DNA of 12,336 nucleotides, taken from positions 1 through 12,336 of the forward strand of contig CALJNJ010000292.1 of assembly GCA_937981945.1 (NCBI GenBank). Reading direction: 5' to 3'. Below the pieces are notes generated by a model, which worked only from the letters and a program-made list of their open reading frames with translations, was not told the origin of the DNA and did no database searches. Shown one piece after another: positions 4,849 through 11,595 of the stretch; positions within the stretch are counted from its first letter, which is position 1, and the number at the start of each line of letters is the position of its first letter. The translations under genes and the position numbers were made by a program. This DNA is from an uncultured Caulobacterales bacterium. Lineage in GTDB: Bacteria > Pseudomonadota > Alphaproteobacteria > Caulobacterales > Maricaulaceae.

Positions 4849-6302
4849 TATTCGATGGAGTCGAAGTCCGGTTCTTCGCCGCGCTTCTTCGCTTCGAAAT
4901 AATGCTTCGCCATTTTAAACACTAACGGCGATAGCAGGATCAATGCGATCAGGTTCGGCGCGGCCATGAGACCAGTCAGTGTATCGGCGACAAGCCAGAA
5001 CAAATTCACGATGTTTGAAACACTGCCTTCTAGGGCCAGAGCAGCAGCGCCGAAGAAAACAACGACGATCCAGCTGATACGGTATGGCAATATGCTTTTC
5101 TCTCCGAACAGGAAAGCACAGCAACGTTCACCGTAATAAGACCAACCGAGAATGGTCGTGAAACCAAACACAACCAAGCCCAGCGTAACAATGTGTTTTC
5201 CGAGATTTGTCAAAGACGCGTCGAAGGCTGCAACGGTAAGCGGGGCCCCGGTATCGCAACCTGCGGGCTGGGTCCCAGACATCAATGTCGCGACGTTTTC
5301 AGGGCTTGGCACACAATGCGGTTCGATAACGCCGGACGTCAAAATGATCAGCGCCGTAATCGTGCAAACAATCAGAGTGTCGATAACGGTGCCAAGCATG
5401 GCGACCAGGCCTTGATTGACCGGGTCTTTGTTACGCGCCGCAGCGTGAGCAATCGGCGCTGAGCCTTGACCGGCTTCGTTAGAGAAGATGCCGCGGGCAA
5501 TACCTTTTTGCATAGCCAGAACCATTAAGCCGATTGTTATACCGGTTGTCGCTTCGTGATAGCCAAAGGCACCGCGGAAAATTGAACCGAAAGCGGCCGG
5601 GACTTCGCTGATATTCATGAAGATCACCACCATTCCGGCGATAAAATATGCGCCGGCCATAAACGGAACGACTGCACTGGCGACAATCCCGATGCGTTCA
5701 ATGCCGCCGATTATCACAGCGGCTGCGCCTGCCGCGAGGACAACGCCGGAGAATATGGGCGGGATGCCATATGTATTATTAAGAGCATCAGCAACTGAAT
5801 TAGATTGAATGGACGCGCCCGTTCCCCAAGCTGCCAACATACCGAAGCCGGCAAAAGCGACAGCGAGCCAGCGCCATTTTGGCCCCAGACCGTTTTTAAT
5901 GTAATACATGGGACCGCCTACACGGTTACCATTGGCGTCAATTTCTCGATATCGAACGGCTAAAACGCCCTCTGAGAATTTTGTGGCCGTGCCGACAATT
6001 GCCGTCATCCACATCCAAAAAATTGCGCCGGGGCCGCCAATGGCAATGGCAGCGGCTACGCCGGCAATATTACCGGTGCCGATGGTTGAGGACAGGGCGG
6101 TCATCAAGGCCGCGAAAGGCGAAACATCGCCTTCTTCCTCGTCTCCGGTCCGTTTTTTGAAAAGTTGGCTAAATCCGTAAGGAATGCGAATAATCGACAT
6201 CAACCGCAAACCAAAAGTCAAATAGGCACCTGTAAGCAAAAGCAGGCCCATCATAGGCCAGCCCCAGACATACCCGTTAATGGTGTTGATCACATTTTCC
6301 AT
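4848..6302 (-). CDS. AGCS family sodium:alanine/glycine symporter
   Basis: A 484-residue inner-membrane carrier of the alanine-or-glycine:cation symporter family (AlsT/DagA type), with about 11 hydrophobic segments. Family marks: SPFAALMTALSSTIGTGNIA (61-80) followed by GVAAAIAIGGPGAIFWMW, GGPMYYI (129-135), and FSNEAGQGSAPIAHAAA (273-289) with the helix-break residues that line the substrate site. It imports alanine or glycine with Na+. A periplasmic loop near 325-365 carries two cysteines (C330, C349). The reading frame stays open 37 codons further upstream to 6413, but I place the start at ATG 6302: AGGGGA (6313-6308) sits 5 bases before it, a promoter lies inside the would-be extension, and family members begin with a short helix like ENVINTINGYVWG. 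It forms an operon with the GNAT gene and is divergent from the aminotransferase. Transport of a different amino acid is possible. Confidence 0.92.
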   Translation of the reverse strand: MENVINTINGYVWGWPMMGLLLLTGAYLTFGLRLMSIIRIPYGFSQLFKKRTGDEEEGDVSPFAALMTALSSTIGTGNIAGVAAAIAIGGPGAIFWMWMTAIVGTATKFSEGVLAVRYREIDANGNRVGGPMYYIKNGLGPKWRWLAVAFAGFGMLAAWGTGASIQSNSVADALNNTYGIPPIFSGVVLAAGAAAVIIGGIERIGIVASAVVPFMAGAYFIAGMVVIFMNISEVPAAFGSIFRGAFGYHEATTGITIGLMVLAMQKGIARGIFSNEAGQGSAPIAHAAARNKDPVNQGLVAMLGTVIDTLIVCTITALIILTSGVIEPHCVPSPENVATLMSGTQPAGCDTGAPLTVAAFDASLTNLGKHIVTLGLVVFGFTTILGWSYYGERCCAFLFGEKSILPYRISWIVVVFFGAAALALEGSVSNIVNLFWLVADTLTGLMAAPNLIALILLSPLVFKMAKHYFEAKKRGEEPDFDSIE

Positions 6303-6327
6303 GCTAATCCCCTGTAATTTTTTGCCG

Positions 6328-6355
6328 ACCATAATGTTCTGCGCGTTTTCTGCAA
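6328..6355 (-). promoter_or_regulatory. Promoter of the symporter-GNAT operon
   Basis: On the minus strand: TTGCAG (6355-6350), a 16-base spacer, TATGGT (6333-6328). RNA would start near 6321, leaving a leader of about 20 bases that contains the AGGGGA ribosome site. This placement rules against the upstream in-frame start at 6413. Confidence 0.5.
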
Positions 6356-6390
6356 GAGCTGTGAAACTTTTATCTTTCCACAGTGAAAAG

Positions 6391-6432
6391 ACTCCTATAG
6401 GGCAGACGCTCAAATTCTCAGGAGTGCCCTAT
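6391..6432 (+). promoter_or_regulatory. Leader able to hide the SD or start codon of the aminotransferase
   Basis: Block 6391-6404 (ACTCCTATAGGGCA) complements the ribosome site in two ways. ATAGGGCA (6397-6404) pairs perfectly with TGCCCTAT (6425-6432), which includes the first two bases of the ATG; ACTCCT (6391-6396) pairs perfectly with AGGAGT (6420-6425), the SD. The two helices come from adjacent halves and are largely mutually exclusive (swapped order). The SD AGGAG (6420-6424) is 6 bases from ATG 6431. The pairing is visible directly; a regulatory role is inference. Confidence 0.4.
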
Positions 6433-7624
6433 GTTTGAGAGCCTTATTGCCCGCCCGACCGATGCCATCATGGCCCTAATGGCCATGGCGAATGCTGATA
6501 CAAATCCCAACAAAATCGATTTGGGTGTGGGCGTTTATAAAACCGAAGACGGCGCCACACCGATTATGCGGGCTGTGAAACAGGCTTCAGGGCTCAATTT
6601 AACCGAGGAAATCACCAAATCTTACGTGTCGACCATCGGTAATGCTGATTTCAGAAAGCATATGGTTGAGCTTATTTTCGGCTCAGATTATCCGGCTTTA
6701 ACAGACGGACGTATCGCAGCGGCGCAGGCGACGGGCGGCAGCGGAGCATTGCGTTTGGGCGCTGAATTGATTGCGTCTTCGGGCCTTGACCCGGTGGTTT
6801 GGGTGCCAACGCCCACATGGGCAAACCATACGCCGTTAATCGGTTCAGTGGGCATGACAATCAAGCAATATCCTTATTACAACAAAACGACGCTCGGCGT
6901 CGATTTTGACGATATGCTCACTTGTCTGGAGCAAGAGGCCAAGCCGGGCGACGTGATTGTTTTGCACGGCTGTTGTCACAATCCGTCGGGGGCTGATCTG
7001 TCAAAAGAAGAGTGGGATCGCTTGGCGCCGTTTATGCGCGACAATGAATTGGTTCCCTTTATTGATTTGGCATATTTCGGGCTCGGTAACGGAATTGAGG
7101 ACGATACATACGGTCTTCGCCTGATGGGTCAAACCTGTCCTGAACTCATCATGGCGGCGTCATGTTCAAAGAACTTTGCCCTTTACAAAGAGCGGGTCGG
7201 GCTGGTGGCGGCGATCACCGGATCGGCTGACCAAGCGGCCTTGGTCCAAGGGCAGTTCGGCGCATTGCAAAGACGTCTGACATCCATGCCGCCGGATCAC
7301 GGCGCGGCTCTGGTCGCGCGTATTTTAGGCGATGCACAATTGCGGTCAGTCTGGTCTGAAGAGCTGGATGAAATGAGAAACCGGATGAAGTCCCTTCGGG
7401 CCCAATTATCCGGCGCGCTGCGTGTGCAGGGCGCGGAAGCCATGGCGGATGCGATTACGGCGCAAAACGGTATGTTTTCAATGCTGCCCTTATCAATTGA
7501 GCAGATTGAAAAACTGCGGACCGATCACTCCGTTTATATTATGAATTCCGGACGGATGAATATTGCCGGTGCCAATAAGTCCAATATTCCGCTTTTGGCT
7601 GATGCTATTCTGAAAGTCTTATAG
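6431..7624 (+). CDS. Aromatic amino acid aminotransferase (class I, TyrB/AspC family)
   Basis: A 397-residue cytoplasmic PLP enzyme of fold type I, subgroup I-alpha. It begins FESLIARPTDAIMAL and has IDLGVGVYKTEDG (29-41), TGGSGALRLG (101-110), WVPTPTWANH (124-133), HNPSG with N184, FIDLAYFGLGNG with D212 and Y215, and SCSKNFALYKERVG with the PLP lysine K247 and phosphate-binding R255. GRMNIAG near the end carries the substrate-carboxylate arginine. It swaps amino groups between aromatic amino acids or aspartate and 2-oxoglutarate. Most relatives read DxAYQGF where this protein reads DLAYFGL, and CC stands before HNPSG. The aromatic assignment comes from overall likeness to alphaproteobacterial TyrB-type enzymes; aspartate specificity cannot be excluded. 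A good SD (AGGAG) supports the start. The leader can fold over it. Divergent from the symporter; the M48 gene follows 47 bases later with its own promoter. Confidence 0.9.
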   Translation: MFESLIARPTDAIMALMAMANADTNPNKIDLGVGVYKTEDGATPIMRAVKQASGLNLTEEITKSYVSTIGNADFRKHMVELIFGSDYPALTDGRIAAAQATGGSGALRLGAELIASSGLDPVVWVPTPTWANHTPLIGSVGMTIKQYPYYNKTTLGVDFDDMLTCLEQEAKPGDVIVLHGCCHNPSGADLSKEEWDRLAPFMRDNELVPFIDLAYFGLGNGIEDDTYGLRLMGQTCPELIMAASCSKNFALYKERVGLVAAITGSADQAALVQGQFGALQRRLTSMPPDHGAALVARILGDAQLRSVWSEELDEMRNRMKSLRAQLSGALRVQGAEAMADAITAQNGMFSMLPLSIEQIEKLRTDHSVYIMNSGRMNIAGANKSNIPLLADAILKVL

Positions 7625-7636
7625 CAGCTTCGGGCC

Positions 7637-7665
7637 TTGCAGGCGGTTAGTGAAAATTCTATCTA
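7637..7665 (+). promoter_or_regulatory. Promoter of the M48 protease gene, leaderless type
   Basis: TTGCAG (7637-7642), an exact 17-base spacer, TATCTA (7660-7665), six bases (AACCTT), then ATG 7672. RNA would start at or next to the A of ATG. No SD precedes the gene, which fits a leaderless mRNA. The geometry (6 bases from -10 to ATG) equals that at 574-567. Confidence 0.5.
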
Positions 7666-7671
7666 AACCTT

Positions 7672-8637
7672 ATGGAACTTCAAACTGCCCCTGCTGACAG
7701 TCCTGACCGCGCCAATAAAGGACAATCAGCCAAGATCATTTTTGCTATGTTCGGGCTGTTGGCCCTGACAGGTTTCGCTATTTGGGGCGTCTTTGGTATC
7801 TTTTTAGCGATTATCGTCTCTGTGTTTTTGGTATTTTCAGTCAGCAGGGCCTCTCCCAAACTGCTGTTGAAAATGTATAAGGCGCAGCTTCTGGGGCCGC
7901 GGGACTTGCCGGAATTGCAGAATTTATTTGATCAATTGGTTGAGCGCGCTGAGTTGGAGCACTCGCCGCAGCTATATTATGTCCCGTCAAAGATGATGAA
8001 TGCATTTGCCACCGGGCGAGGGGAGCAATCGGTCGTCGCCGTAACCCACGGATTATTGCAGCATATGAACAACCGCGAAATCGCCGGTGTCTTGGCTCAT
8101 GAACTTACACATATCAAAAACAAAGATGTGTGGACCATGGGACTGGCGGATGTGTTTTCCCGATTGACCAACTCCATGGGGCAAATCGGACAAATTATGC
8201 TGCTGCTGTCCTTAGGCGCTCTTTTGTTTGGAAAGGCAGTCCCTATACCGCTATTGTGTTTGGCGGTTTTATTATTGGCGCCGGCGGGCTCGACATTGCT
8301 TCAGCTGGCTTTATCCAGGACGCGGGAATATGCGGCCGATTACGGAGCTGCCCAAATAACGGGCGATCCGGCCGGTTTGGCGTCCGCGCTGACAAAAATT
8401 GAAAAGGCCAAGAAGGGCTGGATGCAGGCGATTATGCCGGGCCGGAAAGTTCCCGAGCCGGCCATGCTAAGAACCCACCCGCCGACGCAAGAGCGCATAG
8501 ACCGATTAATGGAAATGGAAGGGCGCCACGACATGCCCGCGCCCGTCCGTGTTCCCGAGCCTATGGTCAACCCGCCTCGCGGCTATGTGGTAACGCGCCG
8601 TCCGCGCTGGCATATTCTGACAGGGCTTTGGTATTAG
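7672..8637 (+). CDS. M48 family zinc metalloprotease, HtpX-like
   Basis: A 321-residue inner-membrane protease. It has hydrophobic segments at about 22-57 (long enough for a hairpin), 172-188 and 190-211. The zinc site H143-E144-L-T-H147 lies in GVLAHELTHIKNKD, and the third ligand is E219 in SRTREYAADYGAA. The HtpX-type layout places the catalytic domain in the cytoplasm, where such enzymes degrade damaged membrane proteins under envelope stress. It is about 30 residues longer than E. coli HtpX (293), the extra being a polar N-terminal stretch before the first membrane segment and a Pro-rich C-terminal end (PAPVRVPEPMVNPPRG). RTHPPTQERIDRLMEME near the end is typical of the family. There is no SD. 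A -35/-10 pair puts transcription start at the ATG. Its stop is immediately followed by six A, the U-tract of a minus-strand terminator. Confidence 0.88.
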   Translation: MELQTAPADSPDRANKGQSAKIIFAMFGLLALTGFAIWGVFGIFLAIIVSVFLVFSVSRASPKLLLKMYKAQLLGPRDLPELQNLFDQLVERAELEHSPQLYYVPSKMMNAFATGRGEQSVVAVTHGLLQHMNNREIAGVLAHELTHIKNKDVWTMGLADVFSRLTNSMGQIGQIMLLLSLGALLFGKAVPIPLLCLAVLLLAPAGSTLLQLALSRTREYAADYGAAQITGDPAGLASALTKIEKAKKGWMQAIMPGRKVPEPAMLRTHPPTQERIDRLMEMEGRHDMPAPVRVPEPMVNPPRGYVVTRRPRWHILTGLWY

Positions 8638-8673
8638 AAAAAAGTCCCGATGCGTCTGCAGAGACACCGGGAC
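8638..8673 (-). terminator. Intrinsic terminator, strong on minus, weak on plus
   Basis: GTCCCG (8644-8649) pairs with CGGGAC (8668-8673). An inner stem GTCT (8654-8657) / AGAC (8662-8665) closes a GCAG loop. On the minus strand the stem is followed by six U (8643-8638). On plus it is followed only by CGATTTTGG. It can end the uup-ppk2 operon or a short minus-strand RNA, and perhaps also the M48 gene. Confidence 0.75.
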
Positions 8674-8680
8674 CGATTTT

Positions 8681-8707
8681 GGCACATTCAAGGGGGAGGA
8701 ATGTGCC
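8681..8707. repeat. Perfect 9-bp hairpin with purine/pyrimidine loop
   Basis: GGCACATTC (8681-8689) and GAATGTGCC (8699-8707) are exact inverted copies with a 9-base loop. On the minus strand the loop reads CUCCCCCUU, an anti-SD-like pyrimidine run, and the hairpin lies 7 bases before the terminator stem at 8673. On plus the loop reads AAGGGGGAG and abuts an ATG whose frame stops after four codons. Confidence 0.6.
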
Positions 8708-8722
8708 GTCAATGATTGTGTT

Positions 8723-8751
8723 TTGACAGCCCGGCGGTTCACTTACAATAA
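8723..8751 (+). promoter_or_regulatory. Candidate plus-strand promoter with consensus -35
   Basis: TTGACA (8723-8728), a 17-base spacer and CAATAA (8746-8751), or 18 bases and AATAAA. An ATG stands 6 bases later at 8758 but its frame stops after eight codons. No long gene follows on plus, so the product would be a short RNA, a small peptide, or antisense to the 3' end of ppk2. Confidence 0.35.
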
Positions 8752-8874
8752 AACCCTATGAGAGGTTTTCGTGATGCTCAATGACAGGAATGTGAGCGGA
8801 CGTGATGCATGTTTTTCCGGATCTTTGATATAAACGGCGAAGGATTCCGGCCCGTGGAACGGGATTGGAGGCAT
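8743..8874 (-). CDS. Possible small protein downstream of ppk2, unrecognised
   Basis: A 43-codon frame from ATG 8874 to TAA 8743 (MPPIPFHGPESF..., ...SLSITKTSHRVLL). The frame is open further back to near 8930, and an alternative TTG or GTG start (8883 or 8892) would place GGGGTGA as an SD. It lies 54 bases after the ppk2 stop on the same strand and before the minus-strand terminator, so it would be the last gene of the uup-ppk2 operon. I recognise no family or domain, and it has no signal peptide or clear membrane segment. A competing 40-codon plus-strand frame (8809-8931) covers much of the same DNA; at most one is real and possibly neither. Confidence 0.22.
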   Translation of the reverse strand: MPPIPFHGPESFAVYIKDPEKHASRPLTFLSLSITKTSHRVLL

Positions 8875-8927
8875 CCCTTTCAATACCGTCACCCCTGTTG
8901 CCCGGTGGCCGGGATCCGCTTTAAAAA

Positions 8928-9740
8928 CTAAATATCAAAGTCGCTGAGCTTAAAGCCGGGGTCAGGATATTCCGGGGCCATATTTTGCAGGGTTTGGCGC
9001 ACGATCGACGAAATAATAGCGCCGCGACGTGAGCGGGAATCGCTTGGGATAATGTGCCAAGGCGCCCATGGCGTTGACGTTCGTTTCACCATGGTTTCAT
9101 AGGCGTCCATAAAATCGGGCCATAATTTGCGGTCGTCCAAATCGCCGGGGTTAAATTTCCAAAGTTTATGAGATTCGATCAGGCGCTCTTTAAGACGTTC
9201 ACCTTGAACTTCGTGAGAAATATTCAGCATAAACTTAAGAATTGTCGTACCGTTTTCCGACAAATGTTTTTCAAAATTATTGATCTGTTCATAACGCTGC
9301 TCAACTTTATCAAGCGGCGCGAACTCCCGAACTTTGACGACCAAGACATCTTCGTAATGAGACCGGTTGAACACGGTAATTTCGCCTTTGCCCGGGCAGA
9401 CATTATGAATCCGCCAAAGATAGTCGTGGGACAATTCTTTTTTACTGGGCGCTTTGAAAGCAGCGACTTTTACATTCAAAGGCGGCGTTCTGTGAAAAAT
9501 AGCCGCCGTCGTTCCGTCTTTCCCCGACGTGTCCATGCCTTGGAGGACGATCAAAACGCTGCGCTTCGCCTCCCCGTAAAGTTTATGAGCCAGTTTGCCG
9601 ATGACCGGTCCGTTGTCGTCGGTGACGGCGCGCGCTTCTTTTCCGCTGTCGTAATAGGGTGGCCGCGTCTCCATGTCCGCAAGTTTGAAATTGCCGGGAT
9701 TGTCAACACGGTAAGCTTTAATGAATTCGTCAGCGGTCAT
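8928..9740 (-). CDS. ppk2: Polyphosphate kinase 2 family protein (PPK2)
   Basis: A 270-residue cytoplasmic P-loop phosphotransferase. Walker A is G68-M-D-T-S-G-K74-D-G76, followed by KVAAFKAPSKKELSHDYLWRIH (91-112). The Walker B/lid region is VFNRSHYEDVLVVKV (123-137), and the C-terminal part has STPWAPWHIIPSDSRSRR and SSIVRQTL. PPK2 enzymes use polyphosphate to phosphorylate nucleoside mono- or diphosphates. The QGMDTSGKDG text and one-domain length resemble class III members, reported to act on both AMP and ADP, but class cannot be fixed by eye. ATG 9740 overlaps the uup stop by four bases (ATGA), so the two proteins are probably made from one mRNA with coupled translation. No exopolyphosphatase or ppk1 is in the window. 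The opposite-strand frame at 9168-9956 is a shadow of this gene. Confidence 0.93.
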   Translation of the reverse strand: MTADEFIKAYRVDNPGNFKLADMETRPPYYDSGKEARAVTDDNGPVIGKLAHKLYGEAKRSVLIVLQGMDTSGKDGTTAAIFHRTPPLNVKVAAFKAPSKKELSHDYLWRIHNVCPGKGEITVFNRSHYEDVLVVKVREFAPLDKVEQRYEQINNFEKHLSENGTTILKFMLNISHEVQGERLKERLIESHKLWKFNPGDLDDRKLWPDFMDAYETMVKRTSTPWAPWHIIPSDSRSRRGAIISSIVRQTLQNMAPEYPDPGFKLSDFDI

Positions 9741-11533
9741 TGGGCATCCTTTAGGGCTTCCAGCTCAAGCCACTCTGTTTCCAGTGCGTCGAGCTTTGTT
9801 TTAGCTTGTTCTAATTGGGCGGCAATTTTTGTAAAGGTATCAGGGTCGGAAGAAAACAGATTGGGGTCCGCCAATGTTATTTCCAAATCAGCAATATCGG
9901 TTTCGCAAGCTTGCATCTCGCCCGGCAATTTTTCGAGTCTGAACTTGTGCTTGTAAGAGAGTTTGCCGGCCGCGGCTTTTTGGGATGTCGCGGCTGCTGA
10001 CGATTGTTCTTTTTTCTGCTTTTCAATCTTACGGGCTTTCACGCCTTCTCCGCGCTGCCGGGTCATGTCCGTATAACCGCCGGCGTAAATTTGCCATTCT
10101 CCGGGCGTTTCATAGGCAATAATTCGGGACACGGTGCGATCCAGAAAATCTCTGTCATGAGAGACTAAGAGCACGGTTCCTTCATAATCGGCGATCAGTT
10201 CCTGCAATAGATCAAGGGTCTCCAAATCCAGATCATTGGTCGGTTCATCCAGCACTAACAAATTGGACGGATAGCGCAGACCGCGGGCAAGTTGAAGCCG
10301 GCCACGTTCCCCGCCTGAAAGGGCGTGAATGGGCGTGCGGGCTTGTTCCGGCAAAAAGAGAAAATCTTTCATATAGCGCTGAACGTGAACGGATTTATCA
10401 TTGATGATCACATTTTCGCCCCGCCCGTCGGTTAAGGCCTCTGAGAGTGTCCAATTCGGGTCAAGGCTTTCGCGTTTTTGGTCAACAATTAGCGGCTCCA
10501 AATTAGCCCCAAGCCGAACATTGCCCTCATCCGGTTCCAGCTGCCCCATCAACAGTTTGAGCAGCGTCGTTTTACCTGCGCCGTTAGGGCCGACAACGCC
10601 AATACGTTCGCCCCGCATAATGCGAACGGAGAAGTCAGTGATGATCGGACGATCCCCAAAGGCTTTTGAAACGTTTTTGACCTCAGCAACCATTTTGCCG
10701 GATTTTCCGCTTTCGGCGGTTGTGAAATGCACATCGCCTTTGACTTTACGCTGATCTTTGACCGACTGACGGAGGGCAGCGAGTTCTTTGACCCGTCTTA
10801 CATTTCGTTTTCGGCGGCCCGATACACCGTGAACGATCCAGTGCTGCTCACGGACGATTTTGCGGTCCAGCTTGTGGCGATCCAATTCTTCCTGTTCCAG
10901 GAAATTGTCCCGCCAATCTTCAAAACCGGAAAAACCTTTATCAATGTCCCGGGTTTCGCCGCGGTCCATCCAAATGGTGCGGCGGGACAGTTTCTCTAAA
11001 AACCGTCTGTCATGGGAGATTAAGATAATGGCGGAGCGCATGGAATTGAGCTCGCTTTCAAGCCATTCAATGGCCGGGAGGTCCAAATGGTTGGTCGGCT
11101 CATCCAGCATCAAAATATCCGGCTCCGCCGCTAATGTTCGGATGAGGGCTGCTCTTCGGGACTCGCCGCCGGACAGGTTTTGAGTGCCTGAATTTTCATC
11201 CAGTCCCAACTGATCCAAATAATACGGTATTTTATATCCTTGTTCCGCGCCTTCCAAGCCGCTGCGAACATAGTCGCCAATGGTTTCATAGGCCGACAAA
11301 TCCGGTTCTTGCGGCAGGTACCGCGCCGTTTTTCCGGGTTTGAGAAAACGTTCTCCGTCGTCTTGTTCAACAAGGCCTGCGGCGATCTTTAAAAAGGTCG
11401 ATTTGCCCGATCCGTTACGGCCAACCAAACAAATACGATCGCCCTCATAAACCAGCATATTGGCGTCGGTCAGAAGCGGCGTACTGCCAAAGGTCAGTTC
11501 AATATTTGTCAATGTCAGAAATGGCGGTGACAT
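9737..11533 (-). CDS. uup: ABC-F ATPase, Uup family
   Basis: A 598-residue soluble protein with two tandem ABC domains and no membrane segment. Domain 1 has Walker A G38-R-N-G-S-G-K-S45, signature LSGGESRR (120-127) and Walker B ILMLDEPTNHLDL (140-152). Domain 2 has GPNGAGKT (315-322), LSGGERGR (405-412) and LLVLDEPTNDLDL (425-437). The inter-domain linker (about 205-275) is Arg/Lys-rich (GRRKRNVRRVKELAALR), as in ABC-F proteins that enter the ribosomal E site. Residues about 495-530 form a charged linker, and 525-598 a predicted coiled coil (LSYKHKFRLEKLPGEM..., LEQAKTKLDALETEWLELEAL), the Uup-type C-terminal domain linked to DNA or ribosome binding. Uup affects ribosome function and transposon precise excision in E. 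coli. ATG 11533 has GGAAG 4 bases upstream. First gene of the operon with ppk2. The gene is divergent from the mechanosensitive-channel gene. Confidence 0.93.
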   Translation of the reverse strand: MSPPFLTLTNIELTFGSTPLLTDANMLVYEGDRICLVGRNGSGKSTFLKIAAGLVEQDDGERFLKPGKTARYLPQEPDLSAYETIGDYVRSGLEGAEQGYKIPYYLDQLGLDENSGTQNLSGGESRRAALIRTLAAEPDILMLDEPTNHLDLPAIEWLESELNSMRSAIILISHDRRFLEKLSRRTIWMDRGETRDIDKGFSGFEDWRDNFLEQEELDRHKLDRKIVREQHWIVHGVSGRRKRNVRRVKELAALRQSVKDQRKVKGDVHFTTAESGKSGKMVAEVKNVSKAFGDRPIITDFSVRIMRGERIGVVGPNGAGKTTLLKLLMGQLEPDEGNVRLGANLEPLIVDQKRESLDPNWTLSEALTDGRGENVIINDKSVHVQRYMKDFLFLPEQARTPIHALSGGERGRLQLARGLRYPSNLLVLDEPTNDLDLETLDLLQELIADYEGTVLLVSHDRDFLDRTVSRIIAYETPGEWQIYAGGYTDMTRQRGEGVKARKIEKQKKEQSSAAATSQKAAAGKLSYKHKFRLEKLPGEMQACETDIADLEITLADPNLFSSDPDTFTKIAAQLEQAKTKLDALETEWLELEALKDAQ

Positions 11534-11595
11534 AATCTTCCGGAAGGGGCTAAATTTCGCGCGACATAGCTTTATTTCCGGACTAAAGATAGGTC

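Noticed and set aside
5617..6180. Plus-strand frames of 63 and 90 codons opposite the symporter
   Set aside because: These Pro/Ala/Ile-rich products are antisense shadows of a highly hydrophobic membrane-protein gene.
6303..6430. Glycine or other amino-acid riboswitch before the AGCS symporter
   Set aside because: The predicted leader is only about 20 bases, too short for any known aptamer.
2059..7624. phhB and the aromatic aminotransferase as parts of one phenylalanine-degradation cluster
   Set aside because: They are over 4 kb apart on opposite strands with unrelated genes between, and no hydroxylase is present.
9168..9956. 262-codon plus-strand frame antisense to ppk2 and the end of uup
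   Set aside because: Both minus-strand genes carry full family motifs; the antisense product has no recognisable domain and no convincing ribosome site.
11537..11546. Palindrome CTTCCGGAAG between uup and the channel gene as an operator
   Set aside because: It overlaps the uup SD (GGAAG); a single short palindrome there is easily chance and no second copy is seen.
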